A stretch of DNA of 64,000 bases from NCBI GenBank assembly GCA_029216955.1, contig JANAVB010016200.1, positions 1,159,675 to 1,223,674 of the forward strand. The letters are read 5' to 3'. This document shows, in pieces, positions 21,912 to 33,083 of the stretch. Source of the stretch: Iris pallida (lineage: Eukaryota > Streptophyta > Magnoliopsida > Asparagales > Iridaceae). The position numbers and the translations under genes were made by a program. The notes under the pieces were generated by a model that had not been told where the DNA came from, did no database searches, and worked only from the letters and a program-made list of their open reading frames with translations. Position 1 is the stretch's first letter, and the number at the start of each line of letters is the position of its first letter.

Positions 21912-23926
21912 ATATGCATAGTTTCTTGGCAATCAAATTTCTAAGAGCAAGATGACTCAGGCTCCATCTAAGACAATTCGCTTTGGAAAGGTCCTTACCA
22001 TTTGGTGTAATTGAACCCGATTAGGGACAAGATGATGATTTACTTAGAATTTAAGACATTCCAACATCCAGTACCATGAAGATATGAACACATGCATGTA
22101 ATCTCTAATGACCACCTCCAATTAACAATAATCAAACCAAGAAATGTTCAGCTCAGAGCCTTCTCCTTGACATTATAAGAACTCTCAAGGATTACAAAAT
22201 CAGTAAATATTAAAAGATGAAGTGATTTTTTTGTAGTGAACTGTGTGTGATTTTTTCTTATGTATTAAACTGCGTGTGATTTTTATTAGAGCATTACTAA
22301 CAATATTATCTCCATTCTGCCATAAATCTGTACCCTGTAGATTTCCTATAGGCGATTCTGTGCATCCCAGAGACGACACTGTGAGCTTGACTTTTTTGTA
22401 GTGCAAATGGATGGTAAGAAGATCGTTGACACAAGCAAGCAGAAGGGTTTATATGACCGCTTGAGAACAGGGTTGTTCTATTCCCAACTTGTCTAAGTGA
22501 CTCCTAAGTTAAATATATTCCCAACTTGTCTAAGTGACTCCATAGATTATGATCTACGGATGTTTCATTTTTGTTATCAAATGTTTTATTGCCTTTTATT
22601 AACTCATGCACAATAATCTAAACGGGTGCTATCAAACATATGCTTTTTGATTTTATAGGATCTTTACATATGCTTTTTGATTTTATAGGATCTTTCGTTC
22701 AAGTTTTTGCAAGTTTTGCATGTAACGTAGATTCAAAGTATTCTCCCAAAGAATATGCCAGAAATGTTCCTGAGCTTTCGTACACATTTTCATCATTACT
22801 ACTTAAAAGTTAAAATTTATGTAGGGACTACTTCATTCGTCTCATATAATTATGATATAGAAATGTCTTTTTATTCGACAGATTCTTGATTATCAAATGT
22901 CGTAAAAGAAATTATTTTTTTCCCCTCTGTTCAAGATTCAAGAATCATCTCACATGTAAAAAAATGCTATTTGTCTAGTGCAAACAATTTCGAAGTTGAA
23001 CTTCCCCTGCCAAAACTGAATCTTGAATCTGGAAATTTTCTTTTCCAGACACAGATTTGTAGGCAAGTTATTGGTGATAGATAGTGTGAGGTACAGAGTC
23101 CTCCTTGATAAAGACTAGGAGTCCTTTCAACACACTTCTGGAAGCACCCTTAACCTCTTCTCGTATCCCGTAAATCCAACTTCTAGATGAGTTGCTCATA
23201 GATGGAAGCTGGGTTTTGGACTTCACTGTTAATAAAATTTTATTTTTTATCATAATAATGTGATACTTGTGGAATGCCATCACATCTTTCACATTTTTTA
23301 GAATATTTGCTTCATAAAACATTGTCCTATTCTTTGTTGCAGTTGTTGTTGGCTTGTTGCCAATTATTTGATTAGTTAGCCGACACCCAAAAGTTTTGGT
23401 CCTAAGGCTTTATTGTATGAACATTATGTATGTTGATGCACAGTAGATGGTTGATTGTCTGAAATGACAATAATTATCAAAAATGATTAGCACACTCGGA
23501 ATTTCCAAGTTTTTTTTTTTCCTAAAGCAGGTAACTAACTTAACATTTCATCCTTTTATCTTACTGCAGTTTCCAATTACCCGTTGAGTGCTGCCTTCTG
23601 CGGCCGGTTATGCAATGCTCTACAGCAGAATGGAAGGTCATATAAAGCCCAATGTCACTTCATCTCTTGTTGCTTGCTGGACTATTTTGTTTCCTTTTAT
23701 CTCGAACCTGTAAAGCTTTATCGTTATGCAATACAATTTATTTTTAAGGGTTTGCGGAAGAAGTATGATTTGAACAATTGGAAGACAAAGAATAATTGAA
23801 GCAACTTACATGTTATTCAAATATTATGTGAGAGAAATGATGTGATCAATTAAATACTGGTTCAGTTGTTATATAAATGTTACATGGAATGGTTGAAATG
23901 TTATGAAACTGTTATGTTGTTTGTGG

Positions 23927-23929
<3 letters not shown>
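21912..23929. other. Possible decayed host-gene region, no gene assigned
   Basis: Two coding-looking stretches stand out. At about 22403-22470 a plus frame reads MDGKKIVDTSKQKGLYDRL; at about 23576-23730 a plus frame reads NYPLSAAFCGRLCNALQQNG and on, just after a splice-acceptor-like CTTACTGCAG. Both look like exon pieces of one protein, but I cannot name the family or join them. Also present: a perfect 2 x 30-bp tandem duplication (22636-22665 and 22666-22695) and a repeated CCCAACTTGTCTAAGTGACTC (near 22482 and 22518). The rest is AT-rich without features. Confidence 0.25.
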
Positions 23930-23982
<53 letters not shown>

Positions 23983-23988
23983 TTGTGG

Positions 23989-24069
<81 letters not shown>

Positions 24070-24086
24070 TTATTTTATTTTTGTGG

Positions 24087-24123
<37 letters not shown>
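23930..24123. repeat. Three (TA)n microsatellite blocks with a T21-type tract
   Basis: Three TA blocks, each introduced by the same phrase TTTGTGGTTATATATA, with a long T run before the third. The Tyr/Ile alternating reading frames on both strands are artefacts. The repetition of TTGTGGTTA before each block indicates stepwise duplication of the block. Confidence 0.9.
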
Positions 24124-24127
<4 letters not shown>

Positions 24128-24149
24128 ACTGTTACAATGAGTGGACAAA

Positions 24150-24382
24150 AGTGACCGAAAAATACATTGTAGTCACATTAATAACCGTGATGGATGGTAA
24201 ATTTCTAATGGTAATAACCGTGACGAATGGTAAATTTCTTACGGTAATAACCGTGACGAATAATATTTTCCACACGGTTATTACCGTGACATTTACCACG
24301 CCCAAATCGTCACGGTTATTACCGTGACGAAAAATATTTGTCACGATAATAACTGTGACGAATTGCCTATTATGATGTAGTG
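24150..24382 (-). mobile_element. CACTA (En/Spm-like) transposon end with subterminal repeats
   Basis: On the minus strand this starts CACTACATCATAATAGGC at 24382 and continues with a series of about 15-18-bp subterminal repeats (GGTAATAACCGTGACGAA in direct and inverted form, at least eight copies). That architecture is the CACTA hallmark. The opposite end was not found in the window, so the element is truncated or its far end has diverged. Confidence 0.7.
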
Positions 24383-24529
24383 ATGTATCACACCAATGTA
24401 AGATTAGAAAGCTAGTAGATCTGAATGTATATGTATGAGTTCCAAAAACTAACATATCAGGGCCCTCAAGATAGTGGCTACCAAAGGTTACATTTTCAAC
24501 TTGTGTTGTAGGTGGACATTCCTCCTCCC

Positions 24530-25005
24530 ACTAGAAGCAAGTAAATTCTCGATAGTGGTTGCTTCAGGCACGTGACAGGTGATAACACATTGTTTGCAAC
24601 TCTATCGATGAAGAAAGAAGGCTATGTCTCCTTTGGGAACAACCTGAAAGGGCATATTATTGGAATTGGCTACATAGGTACTTCTTTCTCACCCATTATT
24701 AAAGATGTATGCTTAGTAACAGAATAAAATCTAACATGCTAAGTATTAGTCAACTTACTGATCATGGTTATGGAATTAATTTTGTTAAGAATAAATGTTT
24801 TGTTTATGATAGAACTTTAGGAATAACTTCCTTTGAGGGAATAAGAGAGGACAACATATATGTACTATATCTGTCAGAGAAGACTAACATTACATGGAAA
24901 TGTCTTTTCACAACTCAAGACGAAAGCTAGGTATGGCATATGCGTCTTGGACATGTGAACATGGACACTGCTGCAAGAATGTCCACCAAGAAACTGGTAA
25001 GGCAT
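24530..25005 (+). pseudogene. Copia A protease and GAG-pre-integrase remnant
   Basis: ILDSGC followed by RHVTGD is the aspartic protease active-site region (usual LDSGCSRHMTGD), here with altered flanks. Downstream come FGNNLKGHIIGIG, then NMLSISQLTDHGYGI and VWHMRLGHVNMDT, the GAG-pre-integrase zinc-binding His motif. Several in-frame stops and a frameshift break it. Confidence 0.75.
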
Positions 25006-25790
25006 CTAAATCATCTTTCAAATTAATAAACGTTGTAAGTACCTTTAGACCTCTGTAATTATTACATATGGACTTGTTTGGACCAAGTAGAGGCGCCAGT
25101 CTTAGCGGTAAGCTATATGCTTATATGATAGTTGATGACTATTCACGATGTACTTGGGTTTACTTTCATGCAAATAAAAATGAGGCATTTTCGAAATTTG
25201 TATCTTTTTGTAAAAAGGTACAAAATGAGAAAGGATTCATGATTACTCGGATACGAAGTAATCATGGAGGAAATTTGATAACCATGAGTTTATATCCTTT
25301 TGTGATTCAAATAGGCTATCACATGAATTCTCTTACCCCAGAACTACTTAACAGACTGGCATTGTGGAGAGGAAAAATAGAACTCTTGGCGATATGGCCA
25401 GAGTTATGCTTAACCAGCATAATCTTTCAAAATATTTTTGGGCAGAAGCTGTCTATACAACATGCCATGTTTTGAATAGAGTTCTTATTAGACCTCTCTC
25501 TAAAAAGACTCTCTATGAATTGTGGTTTAATAGAACTCTTAACATCAGCTATTTCAAGGTCTTTGGTTGTAGATGTTTTATTTTAAATACAAAAGACAAC
25601 TTATAAAAATTCGATGAAATAGCTGATGAAGGCATATTCTTGGGGTTTGCGACAAAAATAAGGGATAAAGGGTATTCAACAAGAGATCACTTGTTGTTAA
25701 AGAGTCAATAAATGTCACATTCGATGAGCTGAATAGTCAACACAATGACGATAGTGGCAACGAAGAAGAGAAAACTCTCTCCAACAGAAC
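25005..25790 (+). pseudogene. Copia A integrase, broken
   Basis: The core starts HMDLFGPSRGASLSGKLYAY and VDDYSRCTWVYF, which keeps the first catalytic Asp. The second catalytic motif reads RSNHGGN instead of RSDHG.E, so that Asp is lost. A frameshift near 25350 precedes GIVERKNRTLGDMARVML, which retains the catalytic Glu. The C-terminal part (FKVFGCRCFILNTKDNL) ends in a stop and is followed by degenerate sequence up to the RT region. It would be inactive even if the frame were repaired, because of the D-to-N change. Confidence 0.85.
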
Positions 25791-25818
25791 ATCAGAAGAT
25801 ACACCATCCTCGTCCTAC

Positions 25819-26670
25819 TTGAAAAGTCTGTCGAAACGATTGCGGTTTACGCCAGATCATCCGAAAGAACTGGTAATAGATGATGTATCAAGACGTGTAA
25901 GTACTCGCTCAAGCACAAGAGAGAAAGTTGCTAATATTGCATTTATTTCCAAAACAGAACCTAAAAATATTTTAGAAGCTTTTAATGATGAATTTTGGAT
26001 TTCTGCAATGCAAGAAGAACTAAACCAATTTGAACGAAATCAAGTTTGGGAACTCGTTCCCAGACCTATTGATCATCCGATCATTGGTGCCAAGAGGGTG
26101 TTCAAAAATAAATTAGATAAGAATGGTTCAGTGACATGCAACAAAGTACGTTTAGTAGCTCAAGGCTATAATCAAGAAAATAACATTGACTATGATGAGA
26201 CGTATGCTCCAGTTGCTGGATTAGAGTCCATTCGTATGCTTTGTGCTTTTGCAAGTTTGTATGGTTTCAAACTCTTTCAAATGGATGTCAAAAGTACTTT
26301 TCTAAATGGTTTTATAAAAGAAGAAGTTTTTCTAAAACAACCTCCTGGCTTCGAAGATTTCAAAAATCCTGATCACGTATTCATGCTTCGCAAGGCTCTC
26401 TACGGTCTAAAACAAGCACCTCGTGCATGGTATGAGCGTCTTAGTTCCTTCTTACTTAAACACGAATTTTCAAAAGGGAAGGTTGATTGTACTCTCTTTA
26501 TAAAATCTTTGGATACAAATATTTTATTAGTGCAGATATATGTAGATGACATAATTTTTGGATCAACTAATGAGATGTTATATAACAAGTTTGCTAAGTG
26601 TATGCAGAGTGAATTCGAAATGAGCATGATGGAAGAACTAACATTCTTTCTCGGACTACAAATCAAGTAA
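25819..26670 (+). pseudogene. Copia A reverse transcriptase (RVT_2), partial
   Basis: 283 uninterrupted codons. Visible in order: FWISAMQEELNQFERNQVWE, VRLVAQGYNQE with the DYDETYAPVA motif, FQMDVKSTFLNGFIKEEVFL (first catalytic Asp, in QMDVK), the KALYGLKQAPRAWYERL motif, and YVDDIIFGS, the catalytic YVDD pair. The frame closes at LGLQIK just after the palm domain. This is the best-preserved coding piece of element A; the RNase H follows in another frame after a rearranged stretch. Confidence 0.9.
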
Positions 26671-26884
26671 AGTTCACAAGGGATATTCATCAATCAAGCA
26701 AACTATACAAAAGACTTGCTAAAGAACTTTGACATGGATAACATTAAACTTATCGACACACCTATGGCAACGTACTAAGCTTGATATAGATGAAAGTGGT
26801 ACACCAACTGACGTATGTAAGTATATAGGTATGATTGGTAGTTTACCATACTTAACTGCTAGTCGACCTGAGATTATATTTTTT

Positions 26885-27235
26885 GTATGCTTATGTGCAA
26901 GATATTAAGCTTGTCCTAAAGAATCACATGTGAGCGCCGTTAAGCGTATCCTGCGATACCTTAAAGGAACTTTGACGACTGGTAAAATATTTTTAGGACT
27001 CGCTTAATGGTGCTCACATGTGATTCTTTAGGACAAGCTTAATATCATCTTTTCCCTATGACTGCTTATGTGCAAGATATTAAGCTTAAAGAATCTGATA
27101 GGTTACTCGGATGCAGTCCTAAAGAATCACATCTGAGTAACCTCATCTTTTCTCTACGACTGCTTATGTGCAAGATATTAAGCTTGTCCTAAAGAATCAC
27201 ATGTACCAGTCCGATTCATTTGACCTGATAGGTTA
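26885..27235 (+). repeat. Local duplication and inversion at the RT-RNase H junction
   Basis: The phrase GCTTATGTGCAAGATATTAA with its continuation TTGTCCTAAAGAATCACATG recurs at about 26889, 27063 (shortened) and 27162. An inverted copy (ACATGTGATTCTTTAGGACA) is at about 27018. CATCTTTTC.CTA.GACTGC precedes two of the copies, and GATAGGTTACTCGGATGCAG also occurs twice. The result is a small scrambled block inside pol. Confidence 0.8.
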
Positions 27236-27698
27236 CTCGGATGCAGATTTTTCTAGATGCAAAGTTGATCATAAATGTACCAGTGACACAGGTCATTTTC
27301 TAGAAAAGTTATTAGTCTCCTGGTTTTCTAAGAAACAAAATTCTGTTGCATTATCAACAATCGATACTGAATATATAGCCATAGGGCGTTGTTGTGCTCA
27401 AATTTTGTGGATGAAGCAAACTTTGGAAGACTATCAGTTATCGTTTAACCACATCCCTATTTTCTGCGATAACACTAGTTCTATTAATCTCACGAAGAAT
27501 CCTATATGTTATTTTTTCACTAAACACATAGAAATTAGACATCACTTCCTTAGAGATCATGTTTTAAAGGGAGATATTAATTTAGAATTTATTAACACTG
27601 AACATCAACTAGCTGACATCTTCACTAAGCCCTTGGATGAAGATCGTTTTAATTTTATACGAAGAGAATTAGGAATTTTGGATGTTGAAGTAATATAA
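27210..27698 (+). pseudogene. Copia A RNase H domain
   Basis: GYSDADFSRC...DHKCTSDTGHFL, KKQNSVALSTIDTEYIAIG, QILWMKQTLEDY, NPICYFFTKHIEIRHHFLRD and HQLADIFTKPLDEDRFNFIR are the standard landmarks of copia RNase H and the pol C-terminus. The Asp of YSDAD and the Glu of DTEYIA are kept. The frame is open to its natural stop, but its start is the rearranged block, so it is not linked to the RT. Confidence 0.88.
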
Positions 27699-28282
27699 TT
27701 AAATATTATTTGATTAAGACTCAAAATTTTATTGAAATTATTTTGGTTATAAGCCGAAAGGGCACTTCTGTCACACAGGTGTAAATAGCCTGAAGCGACA
27801 TGGTGTACTAGTCTTCGAACTGCCGCTAGCTGGGATCCGGGACCTACAACTAACCCAAAATATTCTATATAATTTATGTATTTTAATTCATTAATATTGA
27901 TTATTTTTCATCAACACAACTATTTCTAATTAATTTCGCATTTATTCTAAAACTCTATCACACACTTTCCAAAGTCTGTCCTGACCACCCAGGGACCGAA
28001 CTCGGTCAGAGTTCTGGCCGAACGTGGAACGAACTCGGTCTGGATGAATCAAAGCAGAAGCTGGACAGTCGGGTCTTCTCTTTATTTAAACTCTCATATG
28101 ATCATCTTCTTCACCAAAATCTCCAAAAACTCTACCAAAAACCATAATCCTAACTTCCTAGTTCTCCTTCCTCCTAGCTTCTCAAGCACTCAAAACTTGG
28201 AATTAGAGCTCTCTCGAAGTTCTCTTCAACTATCTACCATCAATTTCGGTATATTTTCACTCTTTCCATCCTTTTCAATTTT
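27699..28282 (+). other. Linker between pol and 3' ORF of copia A
   Basis: A non-coding linker of 584 bp. Around 27760-27845 it aligns by eye with the same position in element B (58560-58670, minus strand): AAGGG.C..TCTGTCAC, then a GCGA block, then (T)TAGCTG and CTACAACTAA. From 27985 to 28046 it carries GAACTCGGTC/GAGTTCTGGCC motifs. A leader-like stretch precedes the ORF. Confidence 0.6.
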
Positions 28283-28963
28283 ATGTCTCCTAAAATTCCT
28301 TCTTCTTCCAAAAAGGAGAGGAAAGTTGATGAAGGGTCGTCCTCTACTCCTCACGAGGCAGCCTCCTTCTCACTATTTAGTCTCTCCAAACCGGATGGTG
28401 ACTTCTTTGATGATTTCATTTTTGTGTCACAAGATGCATCCAATGAATGGTTTAGTGACTTTCATCAAAAAAAGATTTGTCCGGGTTCTCCTATCAACTT
28501 CACATTATTTTCTGATCCTGTAACCATTTTTGAACACTTTAAGTTATTAGATTTAGTTCAATCTAGTTTTCTAATATATTCAAATATACTCTGCATGTTC
28601 TATTGCAATTTATCGGTCACTAATGGCACAGTAAAATCAAAAGTTGGCGAAATTGACATTGAGTTTGATGTCGGTGATTTGGTAATTATACTAAATATTC
28701 GCAATGTTGGGGAAGCATTAGTTGATATCACCTCAGTGTAATTTCCTGTTGGGACAACTTTTGACTCATTTCGTGATTCGTTATGTGCACCAAACCCTTG
28801 ACCTCAAGGCAATCTTCGCCTTAGACACTTGAACAACTACTTCTATGACCTTTATAGAATGGTATTCTCTACCATTATTCCAAAGAATACTGCTACTGAT
28901 AAAATTTTACATTTGGAGCTTTCTGCTATCTATCATCTCCATTTTCACGTTCCCTTCAAGGAT
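28283..28963 (+). pseudogene. Extra 3' ORF of copia A (ORF3), interrupted by a gypsy LTR
   Basis: Starts MSPKIPSSSKKERKVDEGSS, a basic/serine-rich head, then about 200 residues of a globular domain with FCD-like phrases (PDGDFFDDFIFVSQD, NLSVTNGTVKSKVGE, LHLELSAIYHLHFHV). One reading frame runs 227 codons with two in-frame stops (28739-28741 and 28799-28801) and no indel until the LTR at 28964 cuts it. The same protein, same start and same position occurs in element B (56837-58090 minus). It resembles proteins annotated as putative plant transposon protein (Transposase_32-like); function unknown. The position downstream of pol is where SIRE-type elements carry env-like ORFs, but I see no signal peptide or membrane segment. 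Confidence 0.7.
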
Positions 28964-30644
28964 TGTAACTGCCTGTTTTCAAAAATGAGGATAATTTTAA
29001 ACTTTTATAAAATTGATTATTTAATAATAGGTTTAAATTATGCTTTATTGGTGATTTTGTTTATTTTAATATTATTAATTAGTATTTTATGATTTTTTTC
29101 TTTGGCTAGTGTAACCTTAGAGCTGCTTAGCCTAGAGACTAACCATGACCATGGAGACCTAACCTATGTGACTAGATTAGCTAATTACCACTTTTTAGTC
29201 TAAGGATATTTTGGTCATTTTTGACTTTTGAATTATTTAAGATTTTAATTAATTGGTGAATTTTAGATTATTTTAATAATATTTAAATCGATGTATTATG
29301 ATTTTGGTCATTTTTTATATTTTAATATTTTGGGAATTTTTATATTTTAATATTGTATTTTTGGGTTTATTTTAGTCGGGTTTGACTTTCGTCTAGTTTT
29401 GACTTGTGTTAGTGACCCGGGTAGCTTAGACTCTAGTCGGGACCCAAAGATTAGTTAGACATGGCCCACCAAACCCACTAATTAAGTTAGTGTAATTAGA
29501 CTAATCTCACTTGATTAGAATGGTTAGATTAATGACTTAAACTTGACCTTTTTGACCCGAACCTCTTCTATTTGATTTATTAGCCAAAGGGCATGCAAAG
29601 AGGGGTAAATAGAACATTTCAAATAGGCTCAACCTAGCCAAGACATGGCCGACCACATGGAGAGGGATTCCCATTCATTTTATTCTCACATAGCCTCTTT
29701 TTTTCTCCTTTGGTGTTCTTCCCCAAAACTTGAGAGCAACCCCTTTGGATTTTATCTCCCAAATCCACTCATTTTTCCTCTATTCCTCTCAATCCATCAA
29801 GAAGAGGGTGCCTACTAGGAGTGGGGAGTAAGGAGCAAGGAGAGGAGTCCATTGCAAGGAGAGTCCGTGTCGGATTCGTATCCGTTGGGTTTTTTTATTG
29901 GGATCCAACTCCCAATAGGTATATCTCTCTCTAATCCCTCTCTATTTCATCTTTGCATTGTATTTTGAAAGTTTTGAACCCGTAGAAACCACCCCCATGT
30001 ATGTACCATCCTTAGGTTTGATTTTGAGACCCTTTGGAGTCCTCATTTGGAAGTTATGATGGTTTTTGTGGCACCCAAGGAAAAATTCCGAGGGTGGCCC
30101 ACCAAGTGTTTGTAGAAATGCTCCATAGACATTTTTGTCCTCTAATTTCAGATTTAGATTAGTTAGAGGGTAGTTTAGACATGTTAGATAGGTTCTCCAT
30201 GGTTTTCATTAGGTTCCCTACAAGTTTGGACATGTGTTTTAGGCCTACATGTCATATTTACATGTGTCTATATGTTATTTTGTATATATATAAAAAGTGG
30301 ACTATTTTAATATATATTGCACTAGTGGACTATTTTAATACATTTGTGGGTTGGTTGATGTTGTTGCGTGAGAGTGTGATGTGTGGTTGTGCTCATTTTG
30401 AGGTAGAGAGTGGTGGTGTTCTTGTGGTAGTGTGTGGCGTTATAGGTATATATTTATGTGTGTCTTTGTGAGTTTTAGTGTGTGTGTGTTTGTGGTTAGA
30501 TTAGAGAGTGGTTTAGATTGATATATATATAGTGATAGATAGATTGATAGAAGATGGTTTATAGATGGACTATAGATATATAGATATGTGTAGAGGAGAA
30601 GGAGAGAAGAGTAGTTTGTAAAGGAGAAGGGGGGTTAAGGACCA

Positions 30645-30750
30645 ACTACAGCAGCAGCATATGCTGCTGTCAATGGACAGCAGCAGCTGCAGAAATCAGC
30701 AGCAACAGCAGCAGAAATCAGCAGCAGTAGCAGCTGCTAGCTGCTAGCAG
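30645..30750. repeat. CAG/CTG-rich microsatellite in LTR of D
   Basis: Interspersed CAGCAG runs with AGCAGCAGAAATCAGCAG repeats and a palindromic TAGCTGCTAGCTGCTAGCAG. Trinucleotide expansion inside the LTR; no reading frame of interest. Confidence 0.8.
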
Positions 30751-31813
30751 CAGCCTCCTACTTCCCCCAATTCACACCCCTTTCAACCCCCATGTTGATA
30801 CCCCCCTTAGCCCCTATATACCCCCTATGTGTGTGTGTGTGTTTGAGTGGTATGTTAGTGATATGTTGAGTGATACGTTAGTCCATATTGTATATCAGTC
30901 CACAAGTCCACCATTTATTCACTCCATACCAGCTAATTTTAAGTCCACATCAGTCCTCTTATTCCCTTGTCCATCATTCCATATTTCACCATACAAATTT
31001 TAGTCCACAGCAACCATATCATTCATCCCATTCTTCCATACATTCCAATCCAATAGCAGTCCATTACCATATCAATTTCAGTCCACAATCAAATCATTCT
31101 CCATCCATCCAGTTCATCCATGCAACCATCATTCACAAATTCACTCCATTTGGCCCAATAGGTTTTGATTCATGTGTGTGTGTGTGTGGGAGTAGGTTGA
31201 GTGTTAGTTTGTAGGTGTTGGTATGTTAGAAGGTAAGTTATCATGATATGGTATGTTAGTAAGGTAATAGGATATGGCTTTGTGTTAGAGAAGAAGTTAT
31301 ATGTTAGAATGTAGGGTATTTGGTAAGATGAGGTATATGTTAGAGATTGTTAGAAGTTGTGTTGTTAGAATATTAGAAGTTTGTGTTAGAGTTAGATAGT
31401 GGGATGTTAGAGACTTGGTATTGTGATACCAAGTTAGTTTGAGTTAGAGTGCTAGTTAGAGTTGAGTTAGAGTGGTATCTTAGGATACCAATACGGTAAC
31501 TCAAGTTTACCCTTTACCTTAAGGTAATTGAATATTTACCTTTTTAGAAAGTAAGGTATCAAGATACCATGGTATGGTATCGAGATACTAGGGTAAGAGT
31601 TAGAATACCTTGGTAGGGTATTGGGGGTCTCGTAGAGTAAGGGTAAAGTAGGTTAGGGTATTGGTTATCGGCTAAGGCGAAGAGTTTACCTTGGTAGGAT
31701 AATAAGGTAAGGTTAAGTTAATACCTTAGAAGTAAGATATGAGATAATATGTTTAAGATATTGTTAGAATTAGGATAGCTTGGTTGGTAATGGTTAGCAA
31801 TAGGGAAATGACT

Positions 31814-32190
31814 TAGGGTTGACCCCGTTCGACCATAGTTGACCGTTTTGACCAAAAGTCAACCAAAAGTTAACTTTAGCCTAAAATTGACCAAACCTTG
31901 ACCAGAGTTGACCAGTTGACCAAAGTCAACTGTAAGTCAACCATTGACCTAGTTTAAGCTAGAGTGGACTATGAGTTGACCAGGGTTGACTGGTTGACCA
32001 AAAGTCAACTGTAAGTCAACTTTTGACTTAAATCGACCCAGTTTGACTTTGTTTGACTTTTCTTGACCTAGTTTGACTTTATTAGGCCTAGTATAACTTA
32101 GATTGACTTTTTATAATCTAGATTGACTTAGATTGACCTAGTGTGACTTAGTTTGGCTTGGTGTAACTTTGTATGACTGAGTTTGACCTA
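31814..32190 (+). promoter_or_regulatory. TTGAC (W-box core) cluster in LTR of D
   Basis: More than twenty TTGAC or GTCAA pentamers in under 400 bp (GTTGACC, AGTCAACTGTAAGTCAAC and so on). TTGAC(C/T) is the core of the WRKY W-box. Element E has a similar but shorter cluster (34301-34510 and 40424-40634, opposite strand). Whether it lies upstream or downstream of the transcription start is not known, so regulatory function is inference; it may simply be a minisatellite. Confidence 0.4.
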
Positions 32191-33083
32191 GATTGCATAA
32201 CATATACTAGAAATTATGCGATACACTGTTAAACCCTAATTAACTCATGATATCTCATCTTTAGGTCTGTAATTTCACTCTGAGCCAGATTACACAGTTG
32301 ACATATTTTTATCAATCTCAGGCGAGTACATTCTCTGATAGTATTTCTGTTTTATGATATCGTCTATGTTTCTTGTAATTAGAGTAGATATCCTTGTTCT
32401 CTTATCATATTGTTCACACAGATTAGTATTTGTCTGGATCCCGTCATGAGATGTTATTCCTTGTATTCCTTTGTATGTCCTGTGCAAGTTTTTCCTGTGC
32501 ATTGTATAGACACGATACCTGCGAAGGCTCGCTACCTCCTCGGAGAATCATGTGCCATGACATGTCATTACTGGATCCACTTTACTGGTCGGGGATGGGG
32601 GTACTTAGCGTAGATATGTGATCATTTTTTCTCCTATGATTCCTGTTCCCTGAGAGTGTTAGCCATACACTTCACGTATGACTAGCCAGGCCCCTTTTCT
32701 TCTTTGCAACCCAAGCCGATCACATGCTGAAACTAATACTAAACTCACATAGATATAGTTCCAGATTTTCGTACATGATATATACTGTTTTCTTGTTCTT
32801 ACATTCAGTTACAGTCTTGATATGCCTTACCATAATTTATGTACATATTATTTTACCTTGTATATTCTCTCTATTTACTGCTATATTTTCAATATCGTCT
32901 AATTAGAACTGTTATTTAAGATTTGTGCTCGTTCCATCCTGACTAGATATGTTGATAAAGTTTTACAGATTATAGCGAGGATGAGTGTCCTACCTACTAT
33001 GGTCCTCATGACGTAGTTGGCCTAGACTTGGAGACCCTAGTTCAGCAAGGGTTAGCTTTAGCCGATGGGGCTTTAGAGTAGCT

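Larger units (their letters stand above)
24383..28963 (+). mobile_element. Ty1/copia element A, truncated and decayed, with extra 3' ORF
   Basis: Order on the plus strand: protease remnant, integrase, reverse transcriptase, RNase H, a 0.58 kb linker, then an additional ORF. The PR-INT-RT-RH order is diagnostic for Ty1/copia. The GP..K.W(V/L)PK-like phrase before the protease and the extra 3' ORF suggest the SIRE/Maximus branch (inference). The 5' LTR and gag are missing (cut near the CACTA end), and the 3' part is cut by the gypsy LTR starting at 28964. Stops and frameshifts make it inactive. Confidence 0.85.
28964..33083 (+). mobile_element. Gypsy element D, 5' LTR, first part (interrupted by element E)
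   Basis: The LTR start TGTAACTGCC...TTTTC aligns in layout with the start of element E's LTR (TGTAGCACCCAGTTTTCTG), including a shared CTAACCATGACCATG/GCCATGACCATG-type block. It lies inside ORF3 of copia A, so the LTR starts exactly where that coding sequence breaks. It contains a CAG/CTG-rich patch (30645-30750), a TTGAC-rich cluster (31814-32190) and the AGGCGAGTACATTCTCTGAT motif (about 32320) shared with E. At 33083 it is split by element E and resumes at 43167. Confidence 0.65.

Noticed and set aside
22218..22402. Two TTTTTTGTAGTG motifs that could be CACTA ends
   Set aside because: Both are in the same orientation, with no subterminal repeats and no target duplication.
23866..24327. 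Tyr/Ile-repeat open frames on both strands
   Set aside because: Translation of (TA)n microsatellites.
30067..30076. TGTGGCACCC as a possible LTR start of element D
   Set aside because: Similarity to the start of the element E LTR extends further left to 28964, which also coincides with the break in copia ORF3.
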